Part shown: one piece after another, positions 41,308-51,046 of the stretch
Layout of the letters: the number at the start of each line of letters is the position of its first letter
Position numbering within the stretch: position 1 is the first letter of the stretch
DNA from: Mesorhizobium sophorae
Lineage (GTDB): Bacteria; Pseudomonadota; Alphaproteobacteria; Rhizobiales; Rhizobiaceae
Direction: 5' to 3'
Length of the DNA stretch: 64,000 bases
NCBI RefSeq assembly: GCF_002270415.1
Contig: NZ_NNRI01000007.1
Location: 558,001-622,000, forward strand
The notes under the pieces: model-generated
Told to the model about the DNA's origin: nothing
Database searches by the model: none
Seen by the model: only the letters and a program-made list of their open reading frames with translations
Position numbers and translations under genes: made by a program

Positions 41308-44300
41308 TCATTCGGCAGCCTGAAGTTTCGGCCGTGCCGGCGTGTTCGACAGACGTTCGAGCAGCCTTTTGCGTTCGCCGGCCGCCTTTTCGGCGCTGGC
41401 CTGGCGGACGTGGCCATAGCCGCGAATGAGAGCCGGCACCGAGGCCAGGGCAATTGCCGCATCGACCCCGGCCGGCGCCAGCGATCTGGCGACGAGGTCC
41501 AGATCCGCCTCGTACTGCACAAGAAGTTGCCGCTCCATGCGCCGCTCGGCGGTGTAGCCGAACAGGTCGAAGGCGGTGCCGCGCACACCTTTCATCGCCG
41601 CCAGTAGCCGAAAACCCTTCATCATCCAGGGGCCGAAGCTCGATTTCCTCGGTGTGCCGTCATTGCCGCGGCGGCCCATGATCGGCGGGGCGAGATGGAA
41701 TTCGAGTTTCTCGTAGCTCTGGAACTGCTTGCCCAATTCGGCGGCGAAGGAACCATCGGTGTAGAGCCGCGCCACCTCGTACTCGTCCTTTATGGCCATC
41801 AGCTTGAACAGGTTCCTGGCGGCAGCCTCCGACACCGCGGTCGAACCGGGCACGGCCTTGGCTTCGGCGGTGCGAAGGACGGCGATCTTTTCGGCATAAC
41901 GCCTGCCGTAGGCGGCATTCTGGTAGGCGGTCAGGAAAGCGACGCGGCGGGCAATGATGTCATCCAGCGTCTCGGCGATCGCCGCGGCCTGCCCGGTCTT
42001 GCCCGGCTGGGCGACGAGGCCGCGCACGAAATCCGGCTGATGGGCGGCACGGCGGCCCCAGCGGAAGGCGGCGATGTTCATCGCCACGGCTTCGCCATTG
42101 AGCTCGATCGCCTTCTCGACAGCCTCGGCCGACAGCGGCAAGCCGCCGTGCTGGAAGGCAAAGCCGAGCATGAACATGTTGGCGCCGAGCGAATTGCCGA
42201 ACAGCGCGGTGGCCGTGCGCGTGGCGTCGAAGAAATGCGCCTTGCCGTCCCCGGCGGCGGCGCGGATCGCCTTCTTCAGGCGCTCGATCGGCAATGAGAA
42301 ATCGGCCGACCGGGCAAATTCGCCGGGCATGATCTCGGCGGTGTTGGCGAGAAAGATGGTGTGGCCCTCGCGCACCGCCGTCAGCACCTTCTTGGCGCCC
42401 GACACGACGAGATCGCAGCCAAGCACGAGATCGGCCTTGCCGGCCGAGACGCGGATGGCATGGATGTCGTCCGGGGTTCGGGCGATGCGGACATGGGTGA
42501 ATACCGAGCCGCCTTTCTGGGCAAGGCCGGCCATGTCGATCATGCCGCAGCCCTTGTCCTCGAGATGGGCCGCCATGCCGAGCACCGCACCGACGGTGAC
42601 GACGCCGGTGCCGCCGACGCCATCGATGATCGCCGCCCAGCCCTGCTCGCCAAGCGGGAATTCGGTGGGCGTCGGCACGCCGTCGAGCGGGTCGGCCTTG
42701 CCGGCCGCACCCTCGGCCTTGCGGATCTTGGCGCCGTGCACGGTGACGAAGGACGGGCAAAAGCCGTTGACGCAGGAGAAATCCTTGTTGCAGCTCGACT
42801 GGTCGATCCTGCGCTTGCGGCCGAATTCAGTCTCCACCGGCTGGATCGAAACGCAGTTCGACTGCACGCCGCAATCGCCGCAGCCTTCGCAGACCAGTTC
42901 GTTGATGAAGACCCGCTTGTCGGGATCGGGAAAGGTGCCGCGCTTGCGACGGCGGCGCTTTTCGGCCGCACAGGTCTGGTCGTAGAGCAGCACCGACACG
43001 CCTTTGACGCCGCGCAGCTCGCGCTGCACGAGATCGAGGTCGTCGCGGTGATGGATGGTGGCGCCGACCGGGAATTCGGCCTTGCCGGCATATTTGTCCG
43101 GCTCATCGGTGACGATGGCGATGCGGTCGATCCCTTCGGCGCGCACTTGCCTGGCGATCATGTCGACGGTCAGGCCGCCTTCGTGCGGCTGGCCGCCGGT
43201 CATGGCGACGGCGTCGTTGTAGAGGATCTTGTAGGTGATGTTGGCGTCGGTCGACAGTGCGAAGCGGATCGCCAGCGTGCCGGAATGGTTGTAGGTGCCG
43301 TCGCCGAGATTCTGGAAGATGTGGTCGCGCTTCGAAAACGGCGCCTGGCCGACCCATTGCGCGCCCTCGCCGCCCATCGCGGTGAAGCCGAGGGTGTTGC
43401 GGTCCATCCACAGCGCCATGAAGTGGCAACCGATGCCCGCAGCGGCGATCGAGCCGTCCGGCACCTTGGTCGAGGAATTGTGCGGGCAGCCGGAACAGAA
43501 GAACGGCGTGCGCGAGCCGATATCGGTGGCATCCGCCAGCATCGCCTGGAACTGGCGCAGCTTTGCCACCCGCGCCGAAATCTCTTCCGACGGACCGATC
43601 GTCCGCACGATCCTCTCGCCCAGTGCGATGGCGATCTCGTTGGGGTCGAGCGCGCCCTTGGCCGGAAACAGCCAGTCGCCGCGCTCGTCCTTCTTGCCGA
43701 CAATGACCGGCTGCGAGGCGGTGCCGTAAAGGCTTTCACGCAGTTGCACCTCGATCAGCGAGCGCTTCTCCTCGACGACGACGATGGTGTCGAGGCCGCG
43801 GGCAAAGTCCGCGATATGCTGCAGGTCGAGCGGCCAGGGACAGCCAACCTTGAACAACCGCACGCCAATGCGGTTAGCGGCCGCCTCGTCGATGCCGATG
43901 TCCTCCAGCGCCTGGCGGACATCGAGATAGCTCTTACCCAGCGTGATGATGCCGAGCTTCGGGTTGCGGCCGCCCGAATAGACGATGCGGTTCAGCCCGT
44001 TGGCATGGATGAAGGCGGAGGCAGCGGCGCGCTTGTATTCATTTAGCCGCTCCTCCTGGCCGAGCATGTCGATCTCGTGGCGGATGTTGAGACCGCCGGG
44101 CGGCATGTCGAAATCGGGCACGACGATGTTCAGCCGTTCGAGCGAGGCATCGACCGAGGCCGTCGATTCGATGTTGTCCTTGACGCATTTGATCGCCGCC
44201 CAGGTGCCGGCAAAGCGCGACATGGCAAAGCCGTAGAGGCCGTAATCGATGATCTCCTGGACGCCGGCCGGGTTGAGGATCGGCACCATGGTGTCGACGA

Positions 44301-44787
44301 ACAGGAATTCGGTGGCGTGCGCGTTGGTCGATGATTCGGCCATGTGGTCGTCGCCCATCAGGGCGAGCACACCGCCATGTTTGGACGAGCCGGCGAGATT
44401 GGCGTGGCGGAACACGTCTCCCGCACGATCCACGCCCGGCCCCTTGCCGTACCAGACCGAAAAGACGCCATCATGGGTGCCCTCGCCCAGCAGTTCCGCC
44501 TGCTGCGATCCCCAGCAAGCGGTGGCGGCAAGCTCCTCGTTGAGGCCGGGCTGGAAGACGACATCGGCTTGGGCGAGCTGTTTCTTGGCCTTCCACAACT
44601 GCATGTCGAGGCCGCCGAGCGGCGAGCCGCGATAGCCGGAAACGAACCCCGCCGTGTTGAGGCCGGCGCGACGGTCGCGCTCGCGCTGCATCAGAAGCAT
44701 GCGGATGACCGCCTGCGCACCGGACAGGAAGATGCGCTCCTTTGCGAGGTCGAACTTGTCGTCGAGCGCGACATCGTGCAGCGTCAT
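41308..44787 (-). CDS. Indolepyruvate ferredoxin oxidoreductase-type protein (alpha-gamma fusion)
   Basis: Single-chain 2-oxoacid:ferredoxin oxidoreductase, 1159 aa, predicted to oxidise aryl pyruvates to acyl-CoA with ferredoxin. In order: an alpha TPP-binding region with GYRGSPLGGLDMQLW, cysteine motif FFCSGCPHNSS near residue 430, TPP/phosphate region, ferredoxin-like motif CEGCGDCGVQSNC, and a C-terminal gamma domain (GVGGTGVVTVGAVLGMAAH). The single-chain form is normal in proteobacteria. Residues SGYRGSPLGGLD and GLNEELAAT mark the usual start. ATG 44787 has AGAGGAAA upstream; longer in-frame codons upstream are unlikely. Isolated from other genes of aromatic amino acid breakdown. Confidence 0.88.
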   Translation of the reverse strand: MTLHDVALDDKFDLAKERIFLSGAQAVIRMLLMQRERDRRAGLNTAGFVSGYRGSPLGGLDMQLWKAKKQLAQADVVFQPGLNEELAATACWGSQQAELLGEGTHDGVFSVWYGKGPGVDRAGDVFRHANLAGSSKHGGVLALMGDDHMAESSTNAHATEFLFVDTMVPILNPAGVQEIIDYGLYGFAMSRFAGTWAAIKCVKDNIESTASVDASLERLNIVVPDFDMPPGGLNIRHEIDMLGQEERLNEYKRAAASAFIHANGLNRIVYSGGRNPKLGIITLGKSYLDVRQALEDIGIDEAAANRIGVRLFKVGCPWPLDLQHIADFARGLDTIVVVEEKRSLIEVQLRESLYGTASQPVIVGKKDERGDWLFPAKGALDPNEIAIALGERIVRTIGPSEEISARVAKLRQFQAMLADATDIGSRTPFFCSGCPHNSSTKVPDGSIAAAGIGCHFMALWMDRNTLGFTAMGGEGAQWVGQAPFSKRDHIFQNLGDGTYNHSGTLAIRFALSTDANITYKILYNDAVAMTGGQPHEGGLTVDMIARQVRAEGIDRIAIVTDEPDKYAGKAEFPVGATIHHRDDLDLVQRELRGVKGVSVLLYDQTCAAEKRRRRKRGTFPDPDKRVFINELVCEGCGDCGVQSNCVSIQPVETEFGRKRRIDQSSCNKDFSCVNGFCPSFVTVHGAKIRKAEGAAGKADPLDGVPTPTEFPLGEQGWAAIIDGVGGTGVVTVGAVLGMAAHLEDKGCGMIDMAGLAQKGGSVFTHVRIARTPDDIHAIRVSAGKADLVLGCDLVVSGAKKVLTAVREGHTIFLANTAEIMPGEFARSADFSLPIERLKKAIRAAAGDGKAHFFDATRTATALFGNSLGANMFMLGFAFQHGGLPLSAEAVEKAIELNGEAVAMNIAAFRWGRRAAHQPDFVRGLVAQPGKTGQAAAIAETLDDIIARRVAFLTAYQNAAYGRRYAEKIAVLRTAEAKAVPGSTAVSEAAARNLFKLMAIKDEYEVARLYTDGSFAAELGKQFQSYEKLEFHLAPPIMGRRGNDGTPRKSSFGPWMMKGFRLLAAMKGVRGTAFDLFGYTAERRMERQLLVQYEADLDLVARSLAPAGVDAAIALASVPALIRGYGHVRQASAEKAAGERKRLLERLSNTPARPKLQAAE

Positions 44788-44987
44788 CAGGCATTTCCTC
44801 TGCGGAGGCCACGTGGGAGCAGGCAGCCAACGTTCGGAGTCGGATGACGCATCCTTTCTCCCCTTGCAAGGCAGGTCAAACAAAATCGAAGGTACCAGCC
44901 AACGCGCAACGAACGGTCCGCGGCGATCACGAATCGGGTGTGGAACCACTCCACGGACGCTGGCTAGCGCACTAAAATTTCTGCGCG

Positions 44988-45524
44988 TCAGATGCCTTTC
45001 GAGCAATCCGGCTTCGGTTCGCCCGGCAACTTGCCGTCGGGATGGCCGACGAGATCGGGATTGGCCGTGTAGAGCTGATCGATGACCAGCGGCCGGTCGG
45101 GCAGCACCGACTGGTCCTCCGTCGACATCAAGGTGGTGTCGATCTTTTGCAGGATCGCACCATCCGCGCCCTTGATGCTGATGGCAATCGCATAGGGTTT
45201 GTTCTTGACGACGCAGGTCAGGGCCGGGCTCTCAAGGGTCACCTTGTCGAGCTTCGGCCAGACCTTCTGCTCGACCACCAAAGGCGCGCCGCCGGCGGGA
45301 TCCTGGAAGCTGGCGACCGCCACCTGGCCGTCTCCCATCGGCTGCAGCGGCCGTAGCGTGACGACATAGGTTGCCCTGGCGAGACGGTAGTTGAAGACGA
45401 ATATCTTGCCGGATATCTCGAACAGCTTGCCTTCGTCGTTGCCGGTATCGCGGCAGGCACCGAGCGCAACGGCGGCAATCAATGCAGCGCCGACAACGAT
45501 CGAGCGGGAAAGACTTCTAAGCAT
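44988..45524 (-). CDS. Putative lipoprotein
   Basis: Hypothetical exported protein, 178 aa. A lipoprotein signal is clear: basic start MLRSLSRS, hydrophobic stretch, and lipobox LGAC at about residues 20-23. The mature part has no recognised domain; one short Cys pair (TCVVKNK and DCSKG) could form a disulfide. ATG 45524 overlaps the CGNR gene stop by 8 bp, so the two are cotranscribed and probably coupled. Function unknown. Confidence 0.72.
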   Translation of the reverse strand: MLRSLSRSIVVGAALIAAVALGACRDTGNDEGKLFEISGKIFVFNYRLARATYVVTLRPLQPMGDGQVAVASFQDPAGGAPLVVEQKVWPKLDKVTLESPALTCVVKNKPYAIAISIKGADGAILQKIDTTLMSTEDQSVLPDRPLVIDQLYTANPDLVGHPDGKLPGEPKPDCSKGI

Positions 45525-46128
45525 CCTTGACCTCATTGGCCGCCATGCGGCGGCGGCGATAGTGACGACTTGCCTTCTGACGGTTGCCGCATACCGCCAT
45601 GTCGCACCAAAGACGGCTGGAATTGCGGCTTCTGTCGACGAACAGCCAGGTGCAGTTGGGACAGATCCTCAGCCTTGCGACGGTGTCGTCGCGCAGCAGC
45701 GACAGGGCGGAAACCGCCAGCGCCGCCTCGAAGGCGATCGGCGTCACCGGGTCGCCGAACGGCCTTCCCGGCGCCCCGATTTCAGTCTGGCTGCCAGCCA
45801 GCCCCTCCGCGCAGGCGCTCAAGAACCCGGGCAGATCGGCGGTGGCAACCGTGCCTTTCGACACCGCGCCACGAAAAAGCCGGTCCGTCGCCTCGCGGAT
45901 CGACATCACGACGGGCGCGATTGCGACGGGCGACGATACCGCCAGTTGCCGGTCGCCCAGCTCGGCGGCGCGAAAGCCGCTCGCCGCGTCGGCAAAGCGG
46001 GCGATCTCGGCCGGATCATCGAAGCGGTCGAACGTCTTCTCCGGATCGCCGCGCAGCACCACGGTGTTCGCCGTGTCGAGCGCAAGCAGGCCACCGGTGA
46101 AGCGGTGCGGGGTCCAGGATACCGTCAT
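45517..46128 (-). CDS. CGNR zinc-finger domain regulator (ABATE family)
   Basis: Predicted DNA-binding protein, 203 aa. The N-terminal domain has the HRFTGGLLALDTANT motif of the ABATE domain. The C-terminal zinc finger reads CPNCTWLFVD, then LWCDMAVCGNRQKASRHYRR, giving the CxxC and CxxxC ligands and the signature CGNR. Such proteins are stress-linked transcription regulators. It is divergent from the LivH-like permease gene across an intergenic inverted repeat, which it may bind. Overlaps the lipoprotein gene downstream. Confidence 0.85.
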   Translation of the reverse strand: MTVSWTPHRFTGGLLALDTANTVVLRGDPEKTFDRFDDPAEIARFADAASGFRAAELGDRQLAVSSPVAIAPVVMSIREATDRLFRGAVSKGTVATADLPGFLSACAEGLAGSQTEIGAPGRPFGDPVTPIAFEAALAVSALSLLRDDTVARLRICPNCTWLFVDRSRNSSRLWCDMAVCGNRQKASRHYRRRRMAANEVKDA

Positions 46129-46134
46129 GCCCGA

Positions 46135-46170
46135 AATCTAACCGATAAATCGCATTTGACAAGTTAGATT
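46135..46170. promoter_or_regulatory. Inverted repeat in the CGNR/permease divergent region
   Basis: AATCTAAC (46135-46142) and GTTAGATT (46163-46170) are exact reverse complements with a 20-bp spacer. The left arm begins 6 bp before the CGNR start codon. TTGACA at 46156-46161 could be a -35 element for the permease. Candidate CGNR regulator operator. Confidence 0.5.
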
Positions 46171-46271
46171 CCGCGATGCAAACCTTCGCGAGGATGCGGT
46201 TTCCCGCAGCCTTTTTGAACATGTCGTCGTCAAAACCGTTGCTTCGGGACGGCATGATCCGAGGGTTTTGC

Positions 46272-47177
46272 ATGCTCTATTTCTTCCAGCAGGTGCTGAA
46301 CGGGCTGCATTCGGGGGCGCTCTACGCGCTGCTCGCCTTCGGCTACGTGCTGACCAACGGCATCCTGCACCGCACCAATCTCGCCTATGGCGCGCTGTTT
46401 GCCTTTTGCGGCCAGACGATGATCCTCACCGCGGCTTTCGGCTATCAGGTTCTGTGGCTGACGCTGCTGGCTGCGGTGGCACTCGGCGTCGTCGCGGCTT
46501 TCCTCTATGCCGGGCTGGTCAGCTACGTGCTGTCGCGCAGCGTCTTCGAACCGTTGGCCGACCGCTCGCCCAATGCGATCGTGGTGACGACGCTCGGCAT
46601 CCTGCTGTTGTTGTCGGAGGCAAGCCGCATCGCCGCCGACACGCATGATCTGTGGCTGCCGCCGATGCTGGCGCAGCCCGTCGTTTTCGCGCAGGACGCA
46701 ACCTTCAAGGCAACCCTGACGCTCATCCAGCTCATCGACTGCGCGGTGGTGCTGGCGGCAATCGTGCTGGCTGCGTGGGCTTTTGCCCGCTCCACCTTCG
46801 GCCGATGCTGGCGCGCCGTTTCCGACGACCCTAAGGCGGCGGCGATGTGCGGCGTCGACGTGCGCGGCGTGTTCCGGCATGCCGTGCTGTTCGGCGGTTT
46901 CTGCGCCGCGCTGGCCGGCGTCATGGCCGGCCTTTATTACGGCAATGTCAGCTTCGGCTCCGGCCTCGTCTACGGCTTGAAGATCCTGTTCGTGACCGCG
47001 GTCGGCGGCTATCTCTCGCCGCCGCGCGCAGCGCTCGGTGCGGCCGCCTTCGGCATGGCCGAATCGCTGTGGGCCGGGTATTTCCCGGTCGAATGGCGCG
47101 ATGCCTGGATGTATCTGTTCCTGGTCGCCATGCTGGTGCTGATCGGCGCCGGCCGCGACACCAGCAAAATCGCCTGA
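46272..47177 (+). CDS. LivH-like branched-chain amino acid ABC permease (orphan)
   Basis: Inner-membrane permease of the HAAT type, 301 aa, with about eight hydrophobic helices. The start MLYFFQQVLNGLHSGALYAL is typical of LivH, and the EAA-like loop RAVSDDPKAAAMCGVDVRGV is present. An ABC importer would also need a second permease, ATPases and a binding protein; none is here, so it either uses subunits made elsewhere or has another role. ATG 46272 gives the conserved beginning. Divergent from the CGNR regulator gene. Confidence 0.83.
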   Translation: MLYFFQQVLNGLHSGALYALLAFGYVLTNGILHRTNLAYGALFAFCGQTMILTAAFGYQVLWLTLLAAVALGVVAAFLYAGLVSYVLSRSVFEPLADRSPNAIVVTTLGILLLLSEASRIAADTHDLWLPPMLAQPVVFAQDATFKATLTLIQLIDCAVVLAAIVLAAWAFARSTFGRCWRAVSDDPKAAAMCGVDVRGVFRHAVLFGGFCAALAGVMAGLYYGNVSFGSGLVYGLKILFVTAVGGYLSPPRAALGAAAFGMAESLWAGYFPVEWRDAWMYLFLVAMLVLIGAGRDTSKIA

Positions 47178-47363
47178 AACCATCAGACTTTGGTTGCATG
47201 ACGCCGGGGCGGACCGCCAATATCCGGACCTGCCCTCCGATGCGATGACGTTTGCTGCCTCCACCTTGTTGACCCGTCAATCCACGCGCGGCATACCGTT
47301 GGACCACGCGGCGTGACGGACCTGAGGGGGAAGCCGGCACGCCTCCGGCGCTGGGAGGAATGC

Positions 47364-47948
47364 ATGGCAGGGCTTCTCGCTCTATCCAGGACCATTGATC
47401 GCGCGAACGAATTCATCGGCAAATGGGTGTCGTGGCTGATTCTGCTGGCGATCCTGGTCAGCGCCGCCAACGCCATCATCCGCAAGGTCTTCGACATATC
47501 CTCGAATGCCTGGCTGGAGCTGCAGTGGTATCTGTTCGGCGCCGCCTTCATGCTGGCCGCCGCCTATACGCTGAAGCAGAACGAGCATATCCGCATCGAT
47601 ATCGTCTACGGCATGTTTTCGCGCCGCGTGCAGCACTGGATCGACCTTCTCGGCCATGTCCTGTTCCTGATGCCGTTCGTGACGTTGATGGTGTTCTATT
47701 TCGTTCCCTATGTCCGGCTGTCGTTCCACAGCGGCGAAATGTCCAACAATTCCGGCGGGCTGATCGTCTGGCCGGCCAAGGCTATCCTGCTGGCCGGTTT
47801 TTTCCTGCTCGCTCTGCAGGGCATTTCCGAGATCATCAAGAAGATCGCCATCATGCGCGGCGACATGGACGACCCCAACCCCTTCGTCTCCGCGCATGAG
47901 CAGGCCGAACTGGAGGCCAAGGCGCTCGCCGACGAGGTGCGCTCGTGA
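47364..47948 (+). CDS. TRAP transporter small permease (DctQ-type)
   Basis: Small membrane subunit of a TRAP importer, 194 aa, with four hydrophobic segments, including WLILLAILVSAANAIIRKVF and WYLFGAAFMLAAAYTLKQNEHIR (the family motif). GGGAGG lies seven bases before ATG 47364. Its stop overlaps the start of the large permease gene, showing translational coupling. Takes part in Na+- or H+-driven uptake of an organic acid. Confidence 0.9.
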   Translation: MAGLLALSRTIDRANEFIGKWVSWLILLAILVSAANAIIRKVFDISSNAWLELQWYLFGAAFMLAAAYTLKQNEHIRIDIVYGMFSRRVQHWIDLLGHVLFLMPFVTLMVFYFVPYVRLSFHSGEMSNNSGGLIVWPAKAILLAGFFLLALQGISEIIKKIAIMRGDMDDPNPFVSAHEQAELEAKALADEVRS

Positions 47949-49720
47949 TGGAGTTCATCGCGCAGAACATGGCGCCGATCATGTTCGCATCGCTGATCCT
48001 GTTCATGCTGATCGGCTATCCCGTTGCCTTCTCGCTGGCCGCAAACGGGTTGATGTTCTTCTGCATCGGCGTGCTTTTGACGCCATATTCGGGCGGCGCG
48101 ATCAACCTCGCCTGGCCGCTGCTCTATGCGCTTCCGGACAATTTCTACGGCAGCCGGGTGATGTCGAACGACACGCTGCTGGCGATCCCGTTCTTCACCT
48201 TCATGGGCATCGTGCTCGAACGCTCCGGCATGGCCGAGGACCTGCTCGACACGATCGGCCAATTGTTCGGGCCGATCCGCGGCGGCCTCGCCTATGCGGT
48301 GATCTTCGTCGGCGCGCTGCTGGCGGCGACCACCGGCGTGGTGGCGGCATCCGTCATCGCCATGGGGCTGATCTCGCTGCCGATCATGCTGCGCTACGGC
48401 TACGACCGCCGGCTGGCGTCCGGCGTCATCGCGGCGTCAGGCACGCTCGCCCAAATCATCCCGCCGTCGCTGGTGCTGATCGTTCTGGCCGACCAACTCG
48501 GCCGTTCGGTCGGCGACATGTATGCGGGCGCGCTCATTCCCGGCCTGATTCTGACGGGTCTGTATTCGCTCTACATTTTGATCGTATCGATCTTTCGGCC
48601 CAAGATGATGCCGGCGCTGCCGCTGGAAGCGCGCACGCTCGGCCATGGTGTGATGTCGCTGCTGGTGGCGCTGGCGGTAACGGTGGCCATCTCCTATGCG
48701 GCATATCGTTATCTGGCGCCGGCGCATGGCGACAATGCCGATATTCTTGGCGCCTGCGTCGGCGTGATCCTGATCTATGTCGTCGCGATCGCCGACAGGC
48801 GGCTGAACATCAACATGATGTCGCGGCTGGCGCAGCAGGTCATCATCGTGCTGATCCCGCCGCTGGCACTGATCTTCCTGGTGCTGGGCACCATCTTCCT
48901 CGGCATCGCCACCCCGACGGAGGGCGGCGCCATGGGCTCCGTCGGCGCATTGATCATGGCGGGGGCAAAAGGTCGGCTATCGCTGGATGTGGTCAAGCAG
49001 GCGCTGGCCTCGACGACGCGGCTGTCGTCGTTCGTGCTGTTCATCCTGATCGGCGCGCGGGTGTTCTCGCTGACCTTCTATGGCGTCAATGGGCAGATCT
49101 GGGTCGAACACCTGCTGACCTCGCTGCCTGGCGGCGAGGTCGGCTTCCTGATCGGGGTCAACATCCTAGTGTTCTTCCTGGCCTTTTTCCTCGACTTCTT
49201 CGAACTCGCCTTCATCATCGTGCCGCTGCTGGCGCCGGCCGCCGACAAGCTCGGCATCGACCTGATCTGGTTCGGCGTGCTTCTGGGCGTCAACATGCAA
49301 ACCAGCTTCATGCATCCGCCGTTCGGCTTCGCGCTGTTCTACCTGCGCTCGGTCGCCGCGCGCGTGCCCTATCTCGACCGCATCACCGGCAAACAGATCG
49401 CACCAGTGACCACCGGACAGATCTATTGGGGCGCGGTGCCGTTCGTCTTAATCCAGGTGATCATGATCGGGCTGACCATCGCCTTCCCGCAGATGGTGAT
49501 GCATTACAAGGGCACGGTGGTCGATCCCGGCACGATCGACTACAAGGTGCCGGAACTACCAGCCCTGTCGCCGCTTGCCGCACCGCCGGCCGACGGCGGT
49601 ACGGCGCCGGCGGCTCCGGCCGCCCCTGATCTGTCGCAACCACCGAGTTTCGGCGACACGCCGCCGGCCAAACCGGCAGCTCCGCAGCCGGACCTGTCGC
49701 AACCGCCAAGCTTCAACTGA
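47945..49720 (+). CDS. TRAP transporter large permease (DctM-type) with proline-rich tail
   Basis: Main membrane subunit, 591 aa, with about 14 hydrophobic helices. ETGHYPVAF-type start LIGYPVAFSLAAN, FFTFMGIVLERSGMAEDLL, and IIPPSLVLIV are recognisable. The C-terminus has an extra soluble tail of about 60 residues rich in Pro and Ala, with the octad DLSQPPSF given twice. GTG 47945 overlaps the previous gene by 4 bp; an ATG at 47948 overlaps by 1 bp. Partner of the upstream DctQ and probably of the DctP encoded at 51487. Confidence 0.9.
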   Translation: MMEFIAQNMAPIMFASLILFMLIGYPVAFSLAANGLMFFCIGVLLTPYSGGAINLAWPLLYALPDNFYGSRVMSNDTLLAIPFFTFMGIVLERSGMAEDLLDTIGQLFGPIRGGLAYAVIFVGALLAATTGVVAASVIAMGLISLPIMLRYGYDRRLASGVIAASGTLAQIIPPSLVLIVLADQLGRSVGDMYAGALIPGLILTGLYSLYILIVSIFRPKMMPALPLEARTLGHGVMSLLVALAVTVAISYAAYRYLAPAHGDNADILGACVGVILIYVVAIADRRLNINMMSRLAQQVIIVLIPPLALIFLVLGTIFLGIATPTEGGAMGSVGALIMAGAKGRLSLDVVKQALASTTRLSSFVLFILIGARVFSLTFYGVNGQIWVEHLLTSLPGGEVGFLIGVNILVFFLAFFLDFFELAFIIVPLLAPAADKLGIDLIWFGVLLGVNMQTSFMHPPFGFALFYLRSVAARVPYLDRITGKQIAPVTTGQIYWGAVPFVLIQVIMIGLTIAFPQMVMHYKGTVVDPGTIDYKVPELPALSPLAAPPADGGTAPAAPAAPDLSQPPSFGDTPPAKPAAPQPDLSQPPSFN

Positions 49721-49727
49721 GACCGGC

Positions 49728-50768
49728 ATGGCCAAGATCATGAAAGCGGTTCGGTTGGAAGCGGTGGGCAGTATCGCCCTGCGGGAAGTCGACAAGCCGG
49801 ACATCGGGCCAGATGAGCTTCTGGTGCGCGTTGAAGCCTGCGGCGTCTGCGGCACGGACCGGCATCTGTTCCACGGCGAATTCCCGTGCACGCCGCCGGT
49901 GACGCCCGGCCATGAATTCTCCGGCATCGTCGAGGCGATCGGAAAATCCGTATCGGGCTTTACTGTTGGCGACCGTGTCACCGGCGACCCCAACGTCGCC
50001 TGCGGGCGTTGCGCGCACTGTCATGCCGGGCGGGTCAACCTCTGCAGCAACCTGCGCGCCATCGGCATTCATCGCGATGGCGGCTTTGCCGAATATCTTG
50101 CCTTGCCGCAGAAGCAGGCTTTCATCCTGCCTGCCAGCTTGAAGCCGACGCATGGTGCCTTCTGCGAGCCGCTCGGCTGTTGCCTGCATGGCGTGGACCT
50201 GGCCGAAATCAGGCCAGGCAGCTCGGTGGCCGTGCTTGGCGGCGGCGTGATCGGCCTGCTCACCGTGCAGCTGGCGCGTCTGGCCGGGGCCACGACCATC
50301 ATACTGTCGACCAGGCAGGCCTCGCGGCGCGCGCTCGCCGAGGATCTCGGGGCCACGGCGACGGTCGATCCGACCGCCGCCGATGTCATCAATGCCGTCG
50401 CCGGACCAACGGGCCTGGCGCCAGGCGGTGTCGACGTCGTCTTCGAATGCGCGGGCGTGCGGGAGACCGTCGAGCAGTCGATGCGGCTGGCCCGCGCCGG
50501 CGGCAAGGTCGTCATCGTCGGCGTGACGCCGCAAGGCATGAAAGCGGAATTCGAGCCTTTCGACCTGCTGTTCCGGGAATTGAAAGTGCTCGGCTCCTTC
50601 CTCAATCCCTGCACGCATCGCCGCGCCGCCGAACTCATTGCATCGGGCGCAATCGAGATCGACCGGCTGATCTCCAGGCAAGTGGCGCTCGAAGACGCGG
50701 CAGCGGTGATCGCCAATCCGCCGGCCCCCGGCGAGGTCAAGGTGCTGGTGGTGCCGCGCGCGGGCTGA
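49728..50768 (+). CDS. Zinc-dependent alcohol/polyol dehydrogenase (MDR family)
   Basis: Medium-chain dehydrogenase, 346 aa, sorbitol/threonine dehydrogenase-like. Catalytic zinc ligands C41 and H62-E63 (CGVCGTD, PGHEF) and structural zinc cysteines 92, 95, 98 and 106 (CGRCAHCHAGRVNLC) are all present, followed by the Rossmann motif VAVLGGGVIGLL. It lies 7 bp after the TRAP permease gene, so they are likely cotranscribed, and the substrate may be the compound imported by that transporter. An in-frame extension upstream overlaps dctM and is not used. Confidence 0.88.
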   Translation: MAKIMKAVRLEAVGSIALREVDKPDIGPDELLVRVEACGVCGTDRHLFHGEFPCTPPVTPGHEFSGIVEAIGKSVSGFTVGDRVTGDPNVACGRCAHCHAGRVNLCSNLRAIGIHRDGGFAEYLALPQKQAFILPASLKPTHGAFCEPLGCCLHGVDLAEIRPGSSVAVLGGGVIGLLTVQLARLAGATTIILSTRQASRRALAEDLGATATVDPTAADVINAVAGPTGLAPGGVDVVFECAGVRETVEQSMRLARAGGKVVIVGVTPQGMKAEFEPFDLLFRELKVLGSFLNPCTHRRAAELIASGAIEIDRLISRQVALEDAAAVIANPPAPGEVKVLVVPRAG

Positions 50769-51046
50769 GCGGCTGCGGCTTGGCCGTGCGCGCTTGCCGG
50801 CACCCCATCGATCGGCTATTGGGTGCGCGCCGAAAAAGACATGACCGGTTCGGTAGTCCGGTCTCTTCCGTTGTTGAACGGAGGCCCGTTCACCGCATGA
50901 TTTGCGGGAGAACCCACGGCCAGCAAGCGAGGCCAAAGCCCGCGAGCCGGTTGGGTCATGTCCGGATTTCCTGATGCCACGGCCCGCCGGTTCACAGTCT
51001 GCAGCCACGCCTGTCCGCGCTTCAATCAACGACAGGACAAAGGACC

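Noticed and set aside
42361..44046. Long plus-strand frame opposite the indolepyruvate oxidoreductase gene
   Set aside because: Shadow of the strongly conserved minus-strand protein; no ribosome site and no domain.
47896..49629. Long plus-strand frame overlapping dctM
   Set aside because: Arg-rich shadow frame; the other frame gives an obvious DctM protein.
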